A DNA stretch of 28,025 nt from a virus. The notes beneath the pieces are model-generated. The model did no database searches. It was not told the DNA's origin and was given only the letters and a program-made list of their open reading frames with translations. This document shows positions 6,551 to 13,556 of the stretch, in pieces. The stretch covers positions 1-28,025 of the IMG/VR virus record IMGVR_UViG_3300028592_000067; one strand, given 5' to 3'. A program made the translations under genes and the position numbers. The first letter of the stretch is position 1. Every line of letters begins with the position of its first letter.

Positions 6551-7816
6551 TCAGAATGTGACGAGTGCGCCGCCGACCGTCGGTGCGCGGCGGCGGTCTT
6601 CCCACGCCTCGAGCGCCAAGGCATGCGCCAAGACCACGTCGTCGTGCTGGCCCTCGGGGGCCGAGTAGAGCGTGTGGGTGCGCGTGACCTCGTACTCGAA
6701 AGCCTCGTACTCCGTGGCCGGGTAGCCATCGGGGACGGATGTCGTGCGGTCCTGGATGCGGACAGCGAGCCGCTCCAAGAGCGGCTGCTTGTTGAAGCCG
6801 TGGATGTTGAAGCCGCGCAGGTTGGCGATCGCGGGCTCGGCGCCTTCGGCGCGCTGCAGCAGCTCGACGATGGGGTCACCGACACCAGTGGCATCCATCA
6901 CGCTCGGCGCCTTGAGGATGCGGCGGCACTCGCGCATCGTGTCCACCCACGGCTTCTGGAAGCGGTGTAGCGCTGCGACCTTGCCGTCCTCGTCGAGCCC
7001 GAGCAGCACGGTCCAGTCCTGCTTCTTCCCGAGGTCAGCGCCCCAGCACACCACCGGCTTGCCGGTCAGCGCGGCCTTCGCTGCGTCGATGTGCTGCTGG
7101 CCGAACGGGTTGCCGCCGTCGTCGCTCGGGACGCCGAGAAACAGTTCCTTGAACTGCGTCTCGGTGAGGTCCCGCTTCGCGTTCTCCACCGCCTCAGCCG
7201 GGAGGATGCCGCCCTCGACCGCGTCATACGCGGTGAGGAGCGCGTAGCCGTAGTCCTTGTCATCCCCCTCGCCACGGCGAGCGAGCTCGAAGAAGATGTT
7301 CTTCCGACCGCGCACGTTCCCGATCAAGCGCGCCTGGCCCTGCGTGTAGGTCAGGGTCGAGTAAATGGCGAGCCATGCCTCCCGGCGCGCGCGCGACCAC
7401 TCGTCGCCTACCACCGCCCATACATCTTCGCCATAGAGCAGGTCCGGCTTCTCGGCGGTCTTGAACTGGATCTTGTTCCCGTTCTTGAGCCGGACGATCT
7501 GCTTCGTGTCGTTGCCGATCCAGAGGATACCGGCCGACTTGCTGTTGTACTGCTTGAATCGCCCGTAGGCGATTTCCGCCTGAGCCGACGACGGCGCGAC
7601 CCACCAGAAGACGCGCCCGGGGCTGGGTGAGAGGACAGCCTTCTCGATCAGCCAAAAGAGCGCGCCCGTGGTCTTGCCGGCCTTGGTCGACGCCTCGATG
7701 CAGAAGAACCGCTTCGGAGAGAAAAGCGCCGACTGCTGCTTCGGGTACATCCACGGCCGGCGGTAGCGGATGACCTGCTTCCCGTCATGGCGCTCGCGCA
7801 TGGCGACTGCGCTCAT
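6551..7816 (-). CDS. terL: Terminase large subunit
   Basis: A 421-residue packaging motor. The Walker A loop is ASTKAGKTT (42-50). The Walker B strand with catalytic acid is VWAVVGDEW (Asp138, Glu139). The nuclease domain shows the expected acidic residues: D261 in CWGADLGKKQDW, D308 in VMDATGVGD, and HDD at 391-393. ATPase then RNase H-like nuclease is the standard TerL order, and the length is typical. The ATGA overlap with terS couples translation of the two subunits. Confidence 0.93.
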   Translation of the reverse strand: MSAVAMRERHDGKQVIRYRRPWMYPKQQSALFSPKRFFCIEASTKAGKTTGALFWLIEKAVLSPSPGRVFWWVAPSSAQAEIAYGRFKQYNSKSAGILWIGNDTKQIVRLKNGNKIQFKTAEKPDLLYGEDVWAVVGDEWSRARREAWLAIYSTLTYTQGQARLIGNVRGRKNIFFELARRGEGDDKDYGYALLTAYDAVEGGILPAEAVENAKRDLTETQFKELFLGVPSDDGGNPFGQQHIDAAKAALTGKPVVCWGADLGKKQDWTVLLGLDEDGKVAALHRFQKPWVDTMRECRRILKAPSVMDATGVGDPIVELLQRAEGAEPAIANLRGFNIHGFNKQPLLERLAVRIQDRTTSVPDGYPATEYEAFEYEVTRTHTLYSAPEGQHDDVVLAHALALEAWEDRRRAPTVGGALVTF

Positions 7817-8361
7817 TCGTCGTCCTGCGCCGACGGCATGGGCGCGGCCGCCCGACGCTGCGCAGCCGGGACCTCCGGCGCGAAGATGAACGGGTTGTCC
7901 GGATCGTTCGACAGGTCATGCCGGTCGCGCCAGGTCACGCGCTGGCGGTTCTTGAGCCAGAAGATCATCGCCGTCGAATCGGGCGGGTAGCGCTCAGTGT
8001 ACTCGTGCTCGATGACCTTCCCGAGATCTCGGTCATAGAACAGCTTGACCGCCTTGTGCTCGTAGCCGGTGGCGCGTTCATAGAGGGAGCGGGCAACCCG
8101 GCCGTCGGCGATGTCCCGCCCCCGGTTTAGGGCATGCAGAAAGTCCGGGTGCTCCTTCTTCCAGTTCGCGAGCGTCCGCGGCGAGACCTCGATCTCCCTG
8201 GCGATCTGTGGCTCGGTCTTGCCGAGTAGCGCGAGTTCGAACACGAGCTCCACGAACTCAGGCTTCCACGCGCTCGGGCGGCCCATCACCGGCTTCTTCG
8301 CGGGCGGGGCCTTCCGGGAGTTCCTCTTCGCGGTCTTCTTCGCGGGGCGTCGAGGGGCCAT
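7813..8361 (-). CDS. terS: Terminase small subunit
   Basis: A 182-residue protein starting MAPRRPAKKTAKRN. The frame is open to 8424, but that part overlaps a strong leader hairpin (8380-8412). After a Lys/Arg-rich N-terminus, residues about 25-75 hold a helix-turn-helix (KTEPQIAREIEVSPRTLANWKKEHPDF) of the kind used by TerS to bind the pac or cos site. The remainder is helical (YERATGYEHKAVKLFYDRD) and may form the ring. It lies directly before terL and has its own promoter/hairpin leader. Confidence 0.85.
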   Translation of the reverse strand: MAPRRPAKKTAKRNSRKAPPAKKPVMGRPSAWKPEFVELVFELALLGKTEPQIAREIEVSPRTLANWKKEHPDFLHALNRGRDIADGRVARSLYERATGYEHKAVKLFYDRDLGKVIEHEYTERYPPDSTAMIFWLKNRQRVTWRDRHDLSNDPDNPFIFAPEVPAAQRRAAAPMPSAQDDE

Positions 8362-8379
8362 GGGTCGGGGAAACGGGAA

Positions 8380-8412
8380 CGGCCGCTCACCCCGGAGTGG
8401 GGCAAGCGGCCG
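8380..8412 (-). terminator. Leader hairpin before terS
   Basis: CGGCCGCT (8380-8387) pairs with AGCGGCCG (8405-8412), and an inner CCCC/GGGG pair closes a small loop. On the minus strand it is followed by TTCCCGTTTCC, a weak T-tract. It closely resembles the hairpin at 1571-1606, sharing CGGCCGCTT, CTCCGGGG and the AGCGGCC arm. It lies between a good promoter and the terS start, so attenuation or antitermination is plausible. Confidence 0.6.
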
Positions 8413-8462
8413 TGTGGTCGGCAAGGATGTGGGCTCGGCGGAGCGCGGCCGGGCGATGCGTC

Positions 8463-8492
8463 AGTATACGTCTTCTCGGAGCGGACGAGCAA
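8463..8492 (-). promoter_or_regulatory. Sigma70-like late promoter before terS
   Basis: On the minus strand, TTGCTC (8492-8487) is followed after 18 bases by TATACT (8468-8463), a close match to the -10 consensus. The gap 8362-8501 holds no gene, only this promoter and the 8380-8412 hairpin. It would drive terS, terL, portal and the head genes. Confidence 0.65.
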
Positions 8493-8501
8493 GCGTCAGG
8501 G

Positions 8502-8756
8502 CTACGGGCTGTCAGCCGTCCTCATCTTGTAGACCAACTCGCGGCCCCAGAAGTCAGTCCAAGAGAACTCCACCTCTCCTCGCTCAATGGCGAGTATTGC
8601 GCGTTGCTCGAGACGGTCGGTCTCAATGTCGGCTAGCTGCGCCATGATCCGCTCGACGAAGCCGGAATCCGAGGCGAGGTCAGGTGGCACCGCCTGCGCA
8701 TCGAACATCTCACGCGCGGCGCGGAACACATCGAGGTCAGGCTTCTCGTCGTGCAT
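8502..8756 (-). CDS. Hypothetical 84-residue protein
   Basis: I do not recognise this protein. It is acidic and helical (FRAAREMFDAQAVPPDL, VERIMAQLADIETDRLEQRAIL) and ends EFSWTDFWGRELVYKMRTADSP. The ATG start lies 6 bases after the upstream stop. It is the last gene before the late promoter, so it probably closes the early/middle transcription unit. No membrane segment or metal site is visible. Confidence 0.55.
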   Translation of the reverse strand: MHDEKPDLDVFRAAREMFDAQAVPPDLASDSGFVERIMAQLADIETDRLEQRAILAIERGEVEFSWTDFWGRELVYKMRTADSP

Positions 8757-8762
8757 CTTGCG

Positions 8763-9113
8763 CTACTCCATCTCTTCGGGGTCGCGGTCGGGGAGGCGTT
8801 CGCGGGGAGGCCAGCCGCCTTGGAACCAGCCGCGCATCGCATGCTGGAGTCTCAGGAGGCGGCGCTGCTTCGCCACCAGTTCGTCCCGCTCGTTCACGTA
8901 GCCCTCGAGAATACGGCTGTCGAACATGAGCGCCGTGCGCCGCACCGCTTGGCGCAGCATGGCTTGGGCGCGCGCACTGCCCAACCCGTACTTGAACGAG
9001 GTGAAGGTTCCCAAGGCCATCGTGCGCAGCCACGCCGCTTCCTCTTCGGCGGCCGAGCGCTTCCCGAGGCCGGGTGACGGATGCTCACGCGACTCCTTGA
9101 CCTCAGTGCCCAT
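8763..9113 (-). CDS. Hypothetical 116-residue protein
   Basis: I do not recognise this protein. The ATG follows a run of G that includes GGAGG. The text is basic and helical: EEEAAWLRTMALGTFTSFKYGLGSARAQAML, then RILEGYVNERDELVAKQRRLLRLQHAM, which may form a short coiled coil. The C-terminus is Pro/Arg/Glu-rich. It overlaps the upstream gene by 11 bases. Confidence 0.5.
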   Translation of the reverse strand: MGTEVKESREHPSPGLGKRSAAEEEAAWLRTMALGTFTSFKYGLGSARAQAMLRQAVRRTALMFDSRILEGYVNERDELVAKQRRLLRLQHAMRGWFQGGWPPRERLPDRDPEEME

Positions 9114-9582
9114 CCCCCCTCCGGTCCGGTGCCTGGTGAAAGAACAGCCCCGCGTGGTCGAGCACTTCGTCGATCGAAGGCCGCTCCCGCTGCATCCACG
9201 CGGCCTCTGCCTTCGTAATCTCCAGCGTGTAGACGAGCGGGGAGACCGGGTGGACAGCCGTTAGCAAGCTCGCGATGCCCACCGCGACGATCGCGCGGCC
9301 GCACTCGCAGCGGGCGATCAGGGTGCCGGTGAGGAATGTATCGCGTCGGGTCATGAGGTGCCCGGCAGGGCAGTGGAGGCGGTCGACATGCTGGAAGCCG
9401 GCGGCGCGGCGTTCGGAAGTGGCGCGTGGGGGCTGCGAGACGAGAGGCACCCCCGGCGGGACCTCGGCGAAGTCGGTCAGTGGGCCTCCTGGGTGGGATA
9501 GCTCGATCTCACAGCGGTTCTCCGGAGAAACGGTTGGGTTGTGGGTCGCGCTCGGCGTCCGACAGCCTCGCGTCGCGCTCAT
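9103..9582 (-). CDS. Hypothetical protein with a possible zinc site, start uncertain
   Basis: The frame is open for 159 codons from ATG 9582, but that start would overlap the upstream 62-residue gene by 74 bases. A CTG at 9480 with AGGAGG just upstream, or a GTG at 9450, may be the true start. The clearer part is the C-terminal half: HCPAGHLMTRRDTFLTGTLIARCECGRAIV, a Cys/His cluster that could bind zinc, then VSPLVYTLEITKAEAAWMQRERPSIDEVLDH. The function is unknown. Confidence 0.45.
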   Translation of the reverse strand: MSATRGCRTPSATHNPTVSPENRCEIELSHPGGPLTDFAEVPPGVPLVSQPPRATSERRAAGFQHVDRLHCPAGHLMTRRDTFLTGTLIARCECGRAIVAVGIASLLTAVHPVSPLVYTLEITKAEAAWMQRERPSIDEVLDHAGLFFHQAPDRRGDGH

Positions 9583-9697
9583 TCATGCGTCGGACAGCCT
9601 CCAGCCCGTGCGCCTCGCACAACATGGTCCTGCCATCCCGCATTCTGCGGCACTTACATGGTGGTGGGTTCAGCTCGCCCAACGTGTGGTGCCTCAT
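9509..9697 (-). CDS. Hypothetical 62-residue protein
   Basis: Starts MRHHTLGELNPPPCKCRRM at an ATG whose ATGA overlaps the stop of the upstream gene, so I prefer it to the longer frame reaching 9754. It has a CxC and one later Cys, a HGLEAVRRMNERDARLSDAE helix and a polar tail. I do not recognise it. It belongs to the chain of overlapping small genes. Confidence 0.5.
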   Translation of the reverse strand: MRHHTLGELNPPPCKCRRMRDGRTMLCEAHGLEAVRRMNERDARLSDAERDPQPNRFSGEPL

Positions 9698-10095
9698 GTC
9701 CCCTCCGTGGCGTTCGTGATCGCGGAGACGGCGCGGTCGAGGGCAGCGTTCCACGCGAAGGGAATCAGGTCACCGGGGACGATTTGCTCCCGCCGCAGCG
9801 CCTTCACCCTCTCCCCCGCTGCCTCGCGTTCGGTGGCACGGATGGAGGCGGCGTAGGCGTCAAGCGCAGTGGACCCGTCATGGTCAAGCGTCGCCTTCAC
9901 GCCCACTCGGTTGAATGCGTCCACAATCGCCTGCATCACGGCCCTTCGCGCTTCCGTCTCCCTCGCGGTAGCGGTCGGTGGGGACGTGGACGCGCTCGTG
10001 GTGCTGACGTGCTCAACGCCTGTGACGCGGGACGCGAACTGACAGCAGGGCGTCGGGCCGCTCATGTTGTGCGCTTTGCACGTGTACAGGCTCAC
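9694..10095 (-). CDS. Hypothetical 133-residue protein with Cys-rich N-terminus
   Basis: The start is GTG 10095, whose GTGA overlaps the upstream stop. The N-terminus SLYTCKAHNMSGPTPCCQFAS has Cys and His that could bind a metal. A Ser/Thr/Ala linker follows, then a helical C-terminus (AVMQAIVDAFNRVGVKATLDHDG, and ERVKALRREQIVPGDLIPFAWNAALDRAVSAI). I do not recognise the family. Confidence 0.5.
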   Translation of the reverse strand: MSLYTCKAHNMSGPTPCCQFASRVTGVEHVSTTSASTSPPTATARETEARRAVMQAIVDAFNRVGVKATLDHDGSTALDAYAASIRATEREAAGERVKALRREQIVPGDLIPFAWNAALDRAVSAITNATEGT

Positions 10096-10340
10096 TGTCC
10101 GTCTCCGGCAGGGGTGGGGATGGGGTGCTGCGGTCCCTTGCGCTGCACCTCGTAGGCGCTCGCGCACTTGTCCGGGCAGCCATCGTTCGAGCCGCCGTTG
10201 CAGCAGTTGTTACCGCAGAAGCCGCAGACCACCATCGGCCCGCAGTGTGGGCATACGTCCCAGCGATGTTCCCGTTCACTCGGCCGCATCGTCTCCGCCG
10301 TCGCCTCGGAGAGCAGCGTCCGGCCGTCAGGCGTCGGCAT
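10092..10340 (-). CDS. Small Cys-rich zinc-binding protein, 82 residues
   Basis: The C-terminal half has eight Cys packed as CPHCGPMVVCGFCGNNCCNG and then CPDKC, enough for two zinc sites. The N-terminus is polar (LLSEATAETMRPSEREHRWD). The ATG shares one base with the upstream stop (TAATG). Such proteins are common in phage early operons and usually act by binding a host protein or nucleic acid; nothing here says which. Confidence 0.6.
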   Translation of the reverse strand: MPTPDGRTLLSEATAETMRPSEREHRWDVCPHCGPMVVCGFCGNNCCNGGSNDGCPDKCASAYEVQRKGPQHPIPTPAGDGQ

Positions 10341-10498
10341 TAGTCAGCCTCCATCGTGCTCACCTCGTAACACAGGTCGTCGGGGCACTCATAGTCGCCG
10401 CCGACGCAAAAGCAGTCGATGCAGCCGTCGCCGTCACACTGTTCACACGGCACCCACTCCATCGGGCCGCCGCAGTCGGGGCATCGCACCATGCTCAT
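10340..10498 (-). CDS. Small Cys-rich zinc-binding protein, 52 residues
   Basis: Starts MSMVRCPDCGGPMEWVPCEQ and continues CDGDGCIDCFCVGGDYECPDD. Nine Cys lie in CxxC-type pairs, resembling a DnaJ-type CxxCxGxG zinc element. The start is joined to the upstream gene by ATGA and the stop to the downstream gene by TAATG. It probably belongs functionally with the next Cys-rich gene (10092-10340). Confidence 0.6.
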   Translation of the reverse strand: MSMVRCPDCGGPMEWVPCEQCDGDGCIDCFCVGGDYECPDDLCYEVSTMEAD

Positions 10499-11007
10499 GG
10501 CGTCACCTCGCTGGCGTCACCGGAGGCGGTCCGCTCCCCCGCCAGAGAACGGGCGGCGCGCAGGTTCACTCGCCGGGCCATCACATACCCCAACGCGTCG
10601 TCAAAACCGCGCCAGTACCGCATCTGCTGCACGGGGTCGCCCTGCATGTCCTCCGTGGCCTGCGCCCACCTTGCGATCTGTGCCCGTGCATGCTCGCGTC
10701 GCTCAATCAACCACTCCGTCGACGGCTCGCCGTCCGGCTGCGCCGTGTGCACGATATGCGGCGCAGCGGAGCAGACTGGCGACGTGTGGAGCAGTGGGCC
10801 GCAGACAGAGCACTCCGGCTGCGCCGTGGGGGAGGCGGCAAGGGCGGCAGCAAGGTCAGCGAACGCCTCAGTCCATTCGACCCATTCGGCTTGCGGCGCG
10901 TGGCCGTCCATCTCGTGGACGCCGACGCAGAACTGCTTGTGCCCAAGCGCGGCTTGCTTCGCCATCTCGCGCATGAGTTCCTCGGTCACTGCGTTGGCGG
11001 CGCTCAT
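10495..11007 (-). CDS. Hypothetical 170-residue protein
   Basis: Starts MSAANAVTEELMREMAKQA at an ATG overlapping the upstream stop (ATGA). The first part is helical (EWTEAFADLAAALAAS). A central CSVCGPLLHTSPVC segment may bind zinc. The C-terminal part is helical and basic (EWLIERREHARAQIARWAQA, then MRYWRGFDDALGYVMARRV). I do not recognise a family. Confidence 0.5.
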   Translation of the reverse strand: MSAANAVTEELMREMAKQAALGHKQFCVGVHEMDGHAPQAEWVEWTEAFADLAAALAASPTAQPECSVCGPLLHTSPVCSAAPHIVHTAQPDGEPSTEWLIERREHARAQIARWAQATEDMQGDPVQQMRYWRGFDDALGYVMARRVNLRAARSLAGERTASGDASEVTP

Positions 11008-11648
11008 GAGGCGGCTCCGGGAACAGGAGTGATTGGTGCGCACTCAAGACTCGGGCATTGCGGGCTATGCGTGGTGTCCCATCCACACTCGGCGCAAGCT
11101 CGCGTCCCTTCCCTCGCTGGGGACGCGGCGGGCGATGCGGACAGGACGGCGCGCATCAGCGTGCGGCTCACGCGCGCCTCGTCAGGCAAGGACTCGTCAG
11201 CGAGCCAGCCCCACAGCGCATCGAGGTCTTCCCGCACCTCCTCCGTGATCTCTGCCGGGGCGGGAGCGGCCGTGCATGTCTCAGCTTGCGAGAGTCGCAC
11301 CGGATGCGAGTCGAGCGGGTAGCCGCACTCCTTGCACTTGCTGCCCCCCGTGGCGGGCTGCGCGGGACGGGACAGGGCAAGGGCATCGCGTAGAATGGCC
11401 GCGACGTACTCGCCGCCTAGCTTTTGGTCGAGCGCCACTCCGATGGCGTGGGCGTAGTGCGCGCGGGTCGCGTGCCTCATCCCTTCCGGCCATGTCGGCT
11501 CCCCCGCGCTCGGCTGCGGCGGGGTGGCGGGAAGGGGCGGGCGCACGGTGCCGCAGCGAGAGCAAGATTCCTCGTGCGGCCCGTGCTCGGGGAACTCAGG
11601 GCAGGTGCAGTCCCAGTCCTGTAGCCCCACCTTCTGTTCGCGGCTCAC
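11004..11648 (-). CDS. Hypothetical 214-residue protein with several Cys pairs
   Basis: Three Cys clusters are separated by Pro/Ala-rich linkers: an N-terminal CTCPEFPEHGPHEESCSRC, a central CKECGYPLDSHPVRLS, and a C-terminal CAECGWDTTHSPQCPSLEC. Between them lie helical parts (HYAHAIGVALDQKLGGEYV, and EVREDLDALWGWLADESLP). This looks like tandem small zinc modules on flexible linkers. Both ends are joined to neighbours by ATGA overlaps. The function is unknown. Confidence 0.5.
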   Translation of the reverse strand: MSREQKVGLQDWDCTCPEFPEHGPHEESCSRCGTVRPPLPATPPQPSAGEPTWPEGMRHATRAHYAHAIGVALDQKLGGEYVAAILRDALALSRPAQPATGGSKCKECGYPLDSHPVRLSQAETCTAAPAPAEITEEVREDLDALWGWLADESLPDEARVSRTLMRAVLSASPAASPAREGTRACAECGWDTTHSPQCPSLECAPITPVPGAAS

Positions 11649-12361
11649 GACTGCCTCCCGCTCTCAGCTTCGTTGCGCAGGTTCAGCAGCTCGGTAGCGC
11701 GCTTCGCCTTGGACGGCCCCAGCGTGAGCGTCATGGTGCCATCACTGTTCCAGCCGTAGTCGTCGGCCCCGTCGAGAATCGCCAACAGTTCCTCCCCGCT
11801 CGTCACCGGGGCGGCGTCCGCACGAGTCGGGCGGCGCGTCGGGCGGTGTGTCTCGACGTATTCGCGTGCCGACCGCCGCACGGCATCTTCAAGAGAGGCA
11901 ACCCCGGTGAAGCTGACGAACGGACGGTCCATCGCGCCGTCCACGTAGGCGTTGAACACCTCGTCGTTGCTTGGCGGGGCGGCGTCCGCTGAGGGGCGAA
12001 GGGCGGCGAGCGTGAGAACCGCGTCGCGATTCAGCCACTCGCCCCACGGCACGCGATGCATGACAGGCCCTTCCGGTGACCGACACATCGTGAAGCGCTG
12101 TAAGTCAGCGAAGGTGCCAACCTCACCGCTCGGCGCGTCCGCAGACGGCGGGAGGGCGGCGGGCCACAGCGCGAGTACCGCGTGGATAGCGTCGTTGGTG
12201 ATACCGCACAGGCAGTCGTGCTCGTCGCACTCACACACTGAGCAGACGCGCGCGCCGTTGCCCTCGCGTGACTCCAGCCACTCACGCGGAATGAGCAGCG
12301 CCTCTACCTGCTTGCGCGTCGGTGTGGGGCCAGCGGGCGGAACGCTCGGGTTACTCGGCAT
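11645..12361 (-). CDS. Hypothetical 238-residue protein with repeated linkers
   Basis: Starts MPSNPSVPPAGPTPTRKQ. A CSVCECDEHDCLCG cluster near residue 45 could bind zinc. The remainder is built from short segments joined by similar linkers (PSADAPSGEV, PSADAAPPSNDEV, TRADAAPVTSGEE), each leading into a short helix. The C-terminus is basic and helical (KRATELLNLRNEAESGRQS). I do not recognise it. It overlaps the upstream membrane protein gene by 11 bases. Confidence 0.5.
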   Translation of the reverse strand: MPSNPSVPPAGPTPTRKQVEALLIPREWLESREGNGARVCSVCECDEHDCLCGITNDAIHAVLALWPAALPPSADAPSGEVGTFADLQRFTMCRSPEGPVMHRVPWGEWLNRDAVLTLAALRPSADAAPPSNDEVFNAYVDGAMDRPFVSFTGVASLEDAVRRSAREYVETHRPTRRPTRADAAPVTSGEELLAILDGADDYGWNSDGTMTLTLGPSKAKRATELLNLRNEAESGRQS

Positions 12362-12488
12362 CGGTCGGGGCCTCGAGGTTGGCAGTGGTGGGAGTGGCCG
12401 CAGTTGACTCGCGACAGGCGAGCACGGCGACGATGCAGAGCGGTACGAAGCCGAACGCGATGCAGTAGGCGTAGTCCAATGCGCTCAT
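12351..12488 (-). CDS. Small one-helix membrane protein, 45 residues
   Basis: Starts MSALDYAYCIAFGFVPLCIV, giving one hydrophobic segment at about residues 4-25, followed by a Cys-Arg-Glu boundary and a polar Thr/Ala tail. The ATG overlaps a possible upstream stop (ATGA), and GGAGG lies about 12 bases upstream. The function is unknown; it is too short and too far from lysis genes to call a holin. Confidence 0.5.
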   Translation of the reverse strand: MSALDYAYCIAFGFVPLCIVAVLACRESTAATPTTANLEAPTDAE

Positions 12489-12562
12489 TGATCCCTCGCC
12501 TCCTCGGTCGCTGGCGCGGACACGGGGGCGGTGTACTGAGCGGTCGGGGTGTCAGAACGCAT
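12485..12562 (-). CDS. Possible 25-residue peptide
   Basis: Encodes MRSDTPTAQYTAPVSAPATE and five more residues. Its ATG overlaps the end of the upstream zinc gene by 11 bases and its TGA overlaps the next ATG. It fits the coupled chain, but composition alone gives no support for a protein. It may only be a coupling leader carrying the Shine-Dalgarno of the membrane protein. Confidence 0.25.
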   Translation of the reverse strand: MRSDTPTAQYTAPVSAPATEEARDQ

Positions 12563-12962
12563 ACGATGTGGCCTCGGGTGAGCGAACTTCGTTGATGTAG
12601 TCCTGCGCTTCCTTGCGAAAATCGAACGGGTAGCGGTTCCACTCTGCGTTCGCCTCTTCGTCGTCGAGGTCGCGCACACTCTTGATCCCGCGCTGTAGGC
12701 GGTCCTGCCGGATGGCCGCGAGGATGCACGCGGGACAACCGTTCTCCGTCACCGCCCGAACGCCCGCAACGCCACCCTCACGCAACGCCGCGATGAGCGC
12801 GTGCATCGGCAGCTGTTCTGCGTCACCGGACAGCTTGCACATGCGGCACTCGCGCTCGGGGTTGAGCGTGCATGACCGCTCGTGGCTGAACATGTGACCG
12901 GCAGCCCCGCCAGACTTCCCGCAATACTCGCAGTAGTAGCGCCACCGCTGGGCTCGCCTCAT
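12552..12962 (-). CDS. Zinc-finger-like protein, 136 residues
   Basis: The N-terminus reads YYCEYCGKSGGAAGHMFSHE, a C2H2-like finger, followed by CTLNPERECRMCKLSG and CPACILAAIRQDRLQRG. Together these offer at least two zinc sites. The C-terminus is helical and charged (DLDDEEANAEWNRYPFDFRK). It is probably a DNA- or protein-binding early protein. The ATG is joined to the upstream gene by an ATGA overlap. Confidence 0.55.
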   Translation of the reverse strand: MRRAQRWRYYCEYCGKSGGAAGHMFSHERSCTLNPERECRMCKLSGDAEQLPMHALIAALREGGVAGVRAVTENGCPACILAAIRQDRLQRGIKSVRDLDDEEANAEWNRYPFDFRKEAQDYINEVRSPEATSYAF

Positions 12963-13312
12963 GTCGTCTCTCCCCCCGCGTCGTCTCCGGCGGCGAGGAT
13001 CGCGGCGTGGGGGGTGGAGGCTTCGATGGCGGCAAGTACGTCGTCATGGGTATCGCGTTCGCCGCTGAACGACTGGTGCAGCCGCCAGCCGCGCCCCGTG
13101 CCCGACTTGCGAAGCACCCAATCGCCACCGCGCTCCTGCAACGCCTGCACCGCACGAACGCAGCGCAGCACGAGGGTGAGCTGTGCCACGACCTTGGCGC
13201 GCTCGCTCGGATACTGGGTCGGGCGCAGGGTAGCAAACAGTCCGATCTCCTCCTCCAGCATCGCCACGCACTCCGCGTAGCTTGGCCCCGCCTCCTCAGA
13301 TTCAGCGGGCAT
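12959..13312 (-). CDS. Hypothetical 117-residue protein
   Basis: Starts MPAESEEAGPSYAECVAMLE. It is helical throughout (EEEIGLFATLRPTQYPSERA, then VVAQLTLVLRCVRAVQALQE), with a beta-like segment (WVLRKSGTGRGWRLHQSFS) near the end. I do not recognise it. The start overlaps the upstream gene by 11 bases, and its first codons share a 16-bp repeat with that gene's start. Confidence 0.5.
   Translation of the reverse strand: MPAESEEAGPSYAECVAMLEEEIGLFATLRPTQYPSERAKVVAQLTLVLRCVRAVQALQERGGDWVLRKSGTGRGWRLHQSFSGERDTHDDVLAAIEASTPHAAILAAGDDAGGETT
13280..13295. repeat. 16-bp direct repeat, copy 1
   Basis: GCTTGGCCCCGCCTCC occurs here and at 13512-13527. Each copy lies in the first codons of one of two successive genes, encoding a shared EAGPS-type stretch. 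It may mark duplication or recombination between gene starts. Confidence 0.8.
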
Positions 13313-13556
13313 CGGTCGCCTCCGCGATGTCGCGTTCGGTGATCGTGCGCTCAAAGGCGAAATGCGGCCCGTACCGCTTCCACGCGTCGCTGGTCCGCCT
13401 GATGTCGCGCTGCTGGATGGCTGCATCGGCGGTCGCGTACCGGCGCTCGTCGAAGTTGCGGCGCTTCCCGCTCGCTACGACGTACTCGACCCGCACCCTC
13501 GTCTCTCCCTTGCTTGGCCCCGCCTCCGAGGCGGGCTCCGGGGGGTTAGTGGGCAT
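13302..13556 (-). CDS. Hypothetical 84-residue protein
   Basis: Starts MPTNPPEPASEAGPSKGETR. The disordered Pro/Glu N-terminus leads into a compact basic domain (VRVEYVVASGKRRNFDERRY, then DAAIQQRDIRRTSDAWKRYG) that looks like beta strands followed by helices. I do not recognise it. It overlaps both neighbours by 11 bases. Confidence 0.5.
   Translation of the reverse strand: MPTNPPEPASEAGPSKGETRVRVEYVVASGKRRNFDERRYATADAAIQQRDIRRTSDAWKRYGPHFAFERTITERDIAEATDAR
13512..13527. repeat. 16-bp direct repeat, copy 2
   Basis: Second copy of GCTTGGCCCCGCCTCC. It runs into a short perfect palindrome (CCCGCCTC, C, GAGGCGGG at 13519-13535), which could form a hairpin in the early codons of the 13302-13556 gene. 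Confidence 0.75.

Noticed and set aside
6532-6894. N-terminal extension of the portal frame
   Set aside because: The extra 121 codons overlap the terL end and read as Ser/Arg/Thr-rich shadow; portal-like text begins after MSHPATSP.
8362-8424. Longer terS start at 8424
   Set aside because: It would place the start upstream of a strong hairpin, within the promoter leader, and adds only Pro/Arg-rich text.
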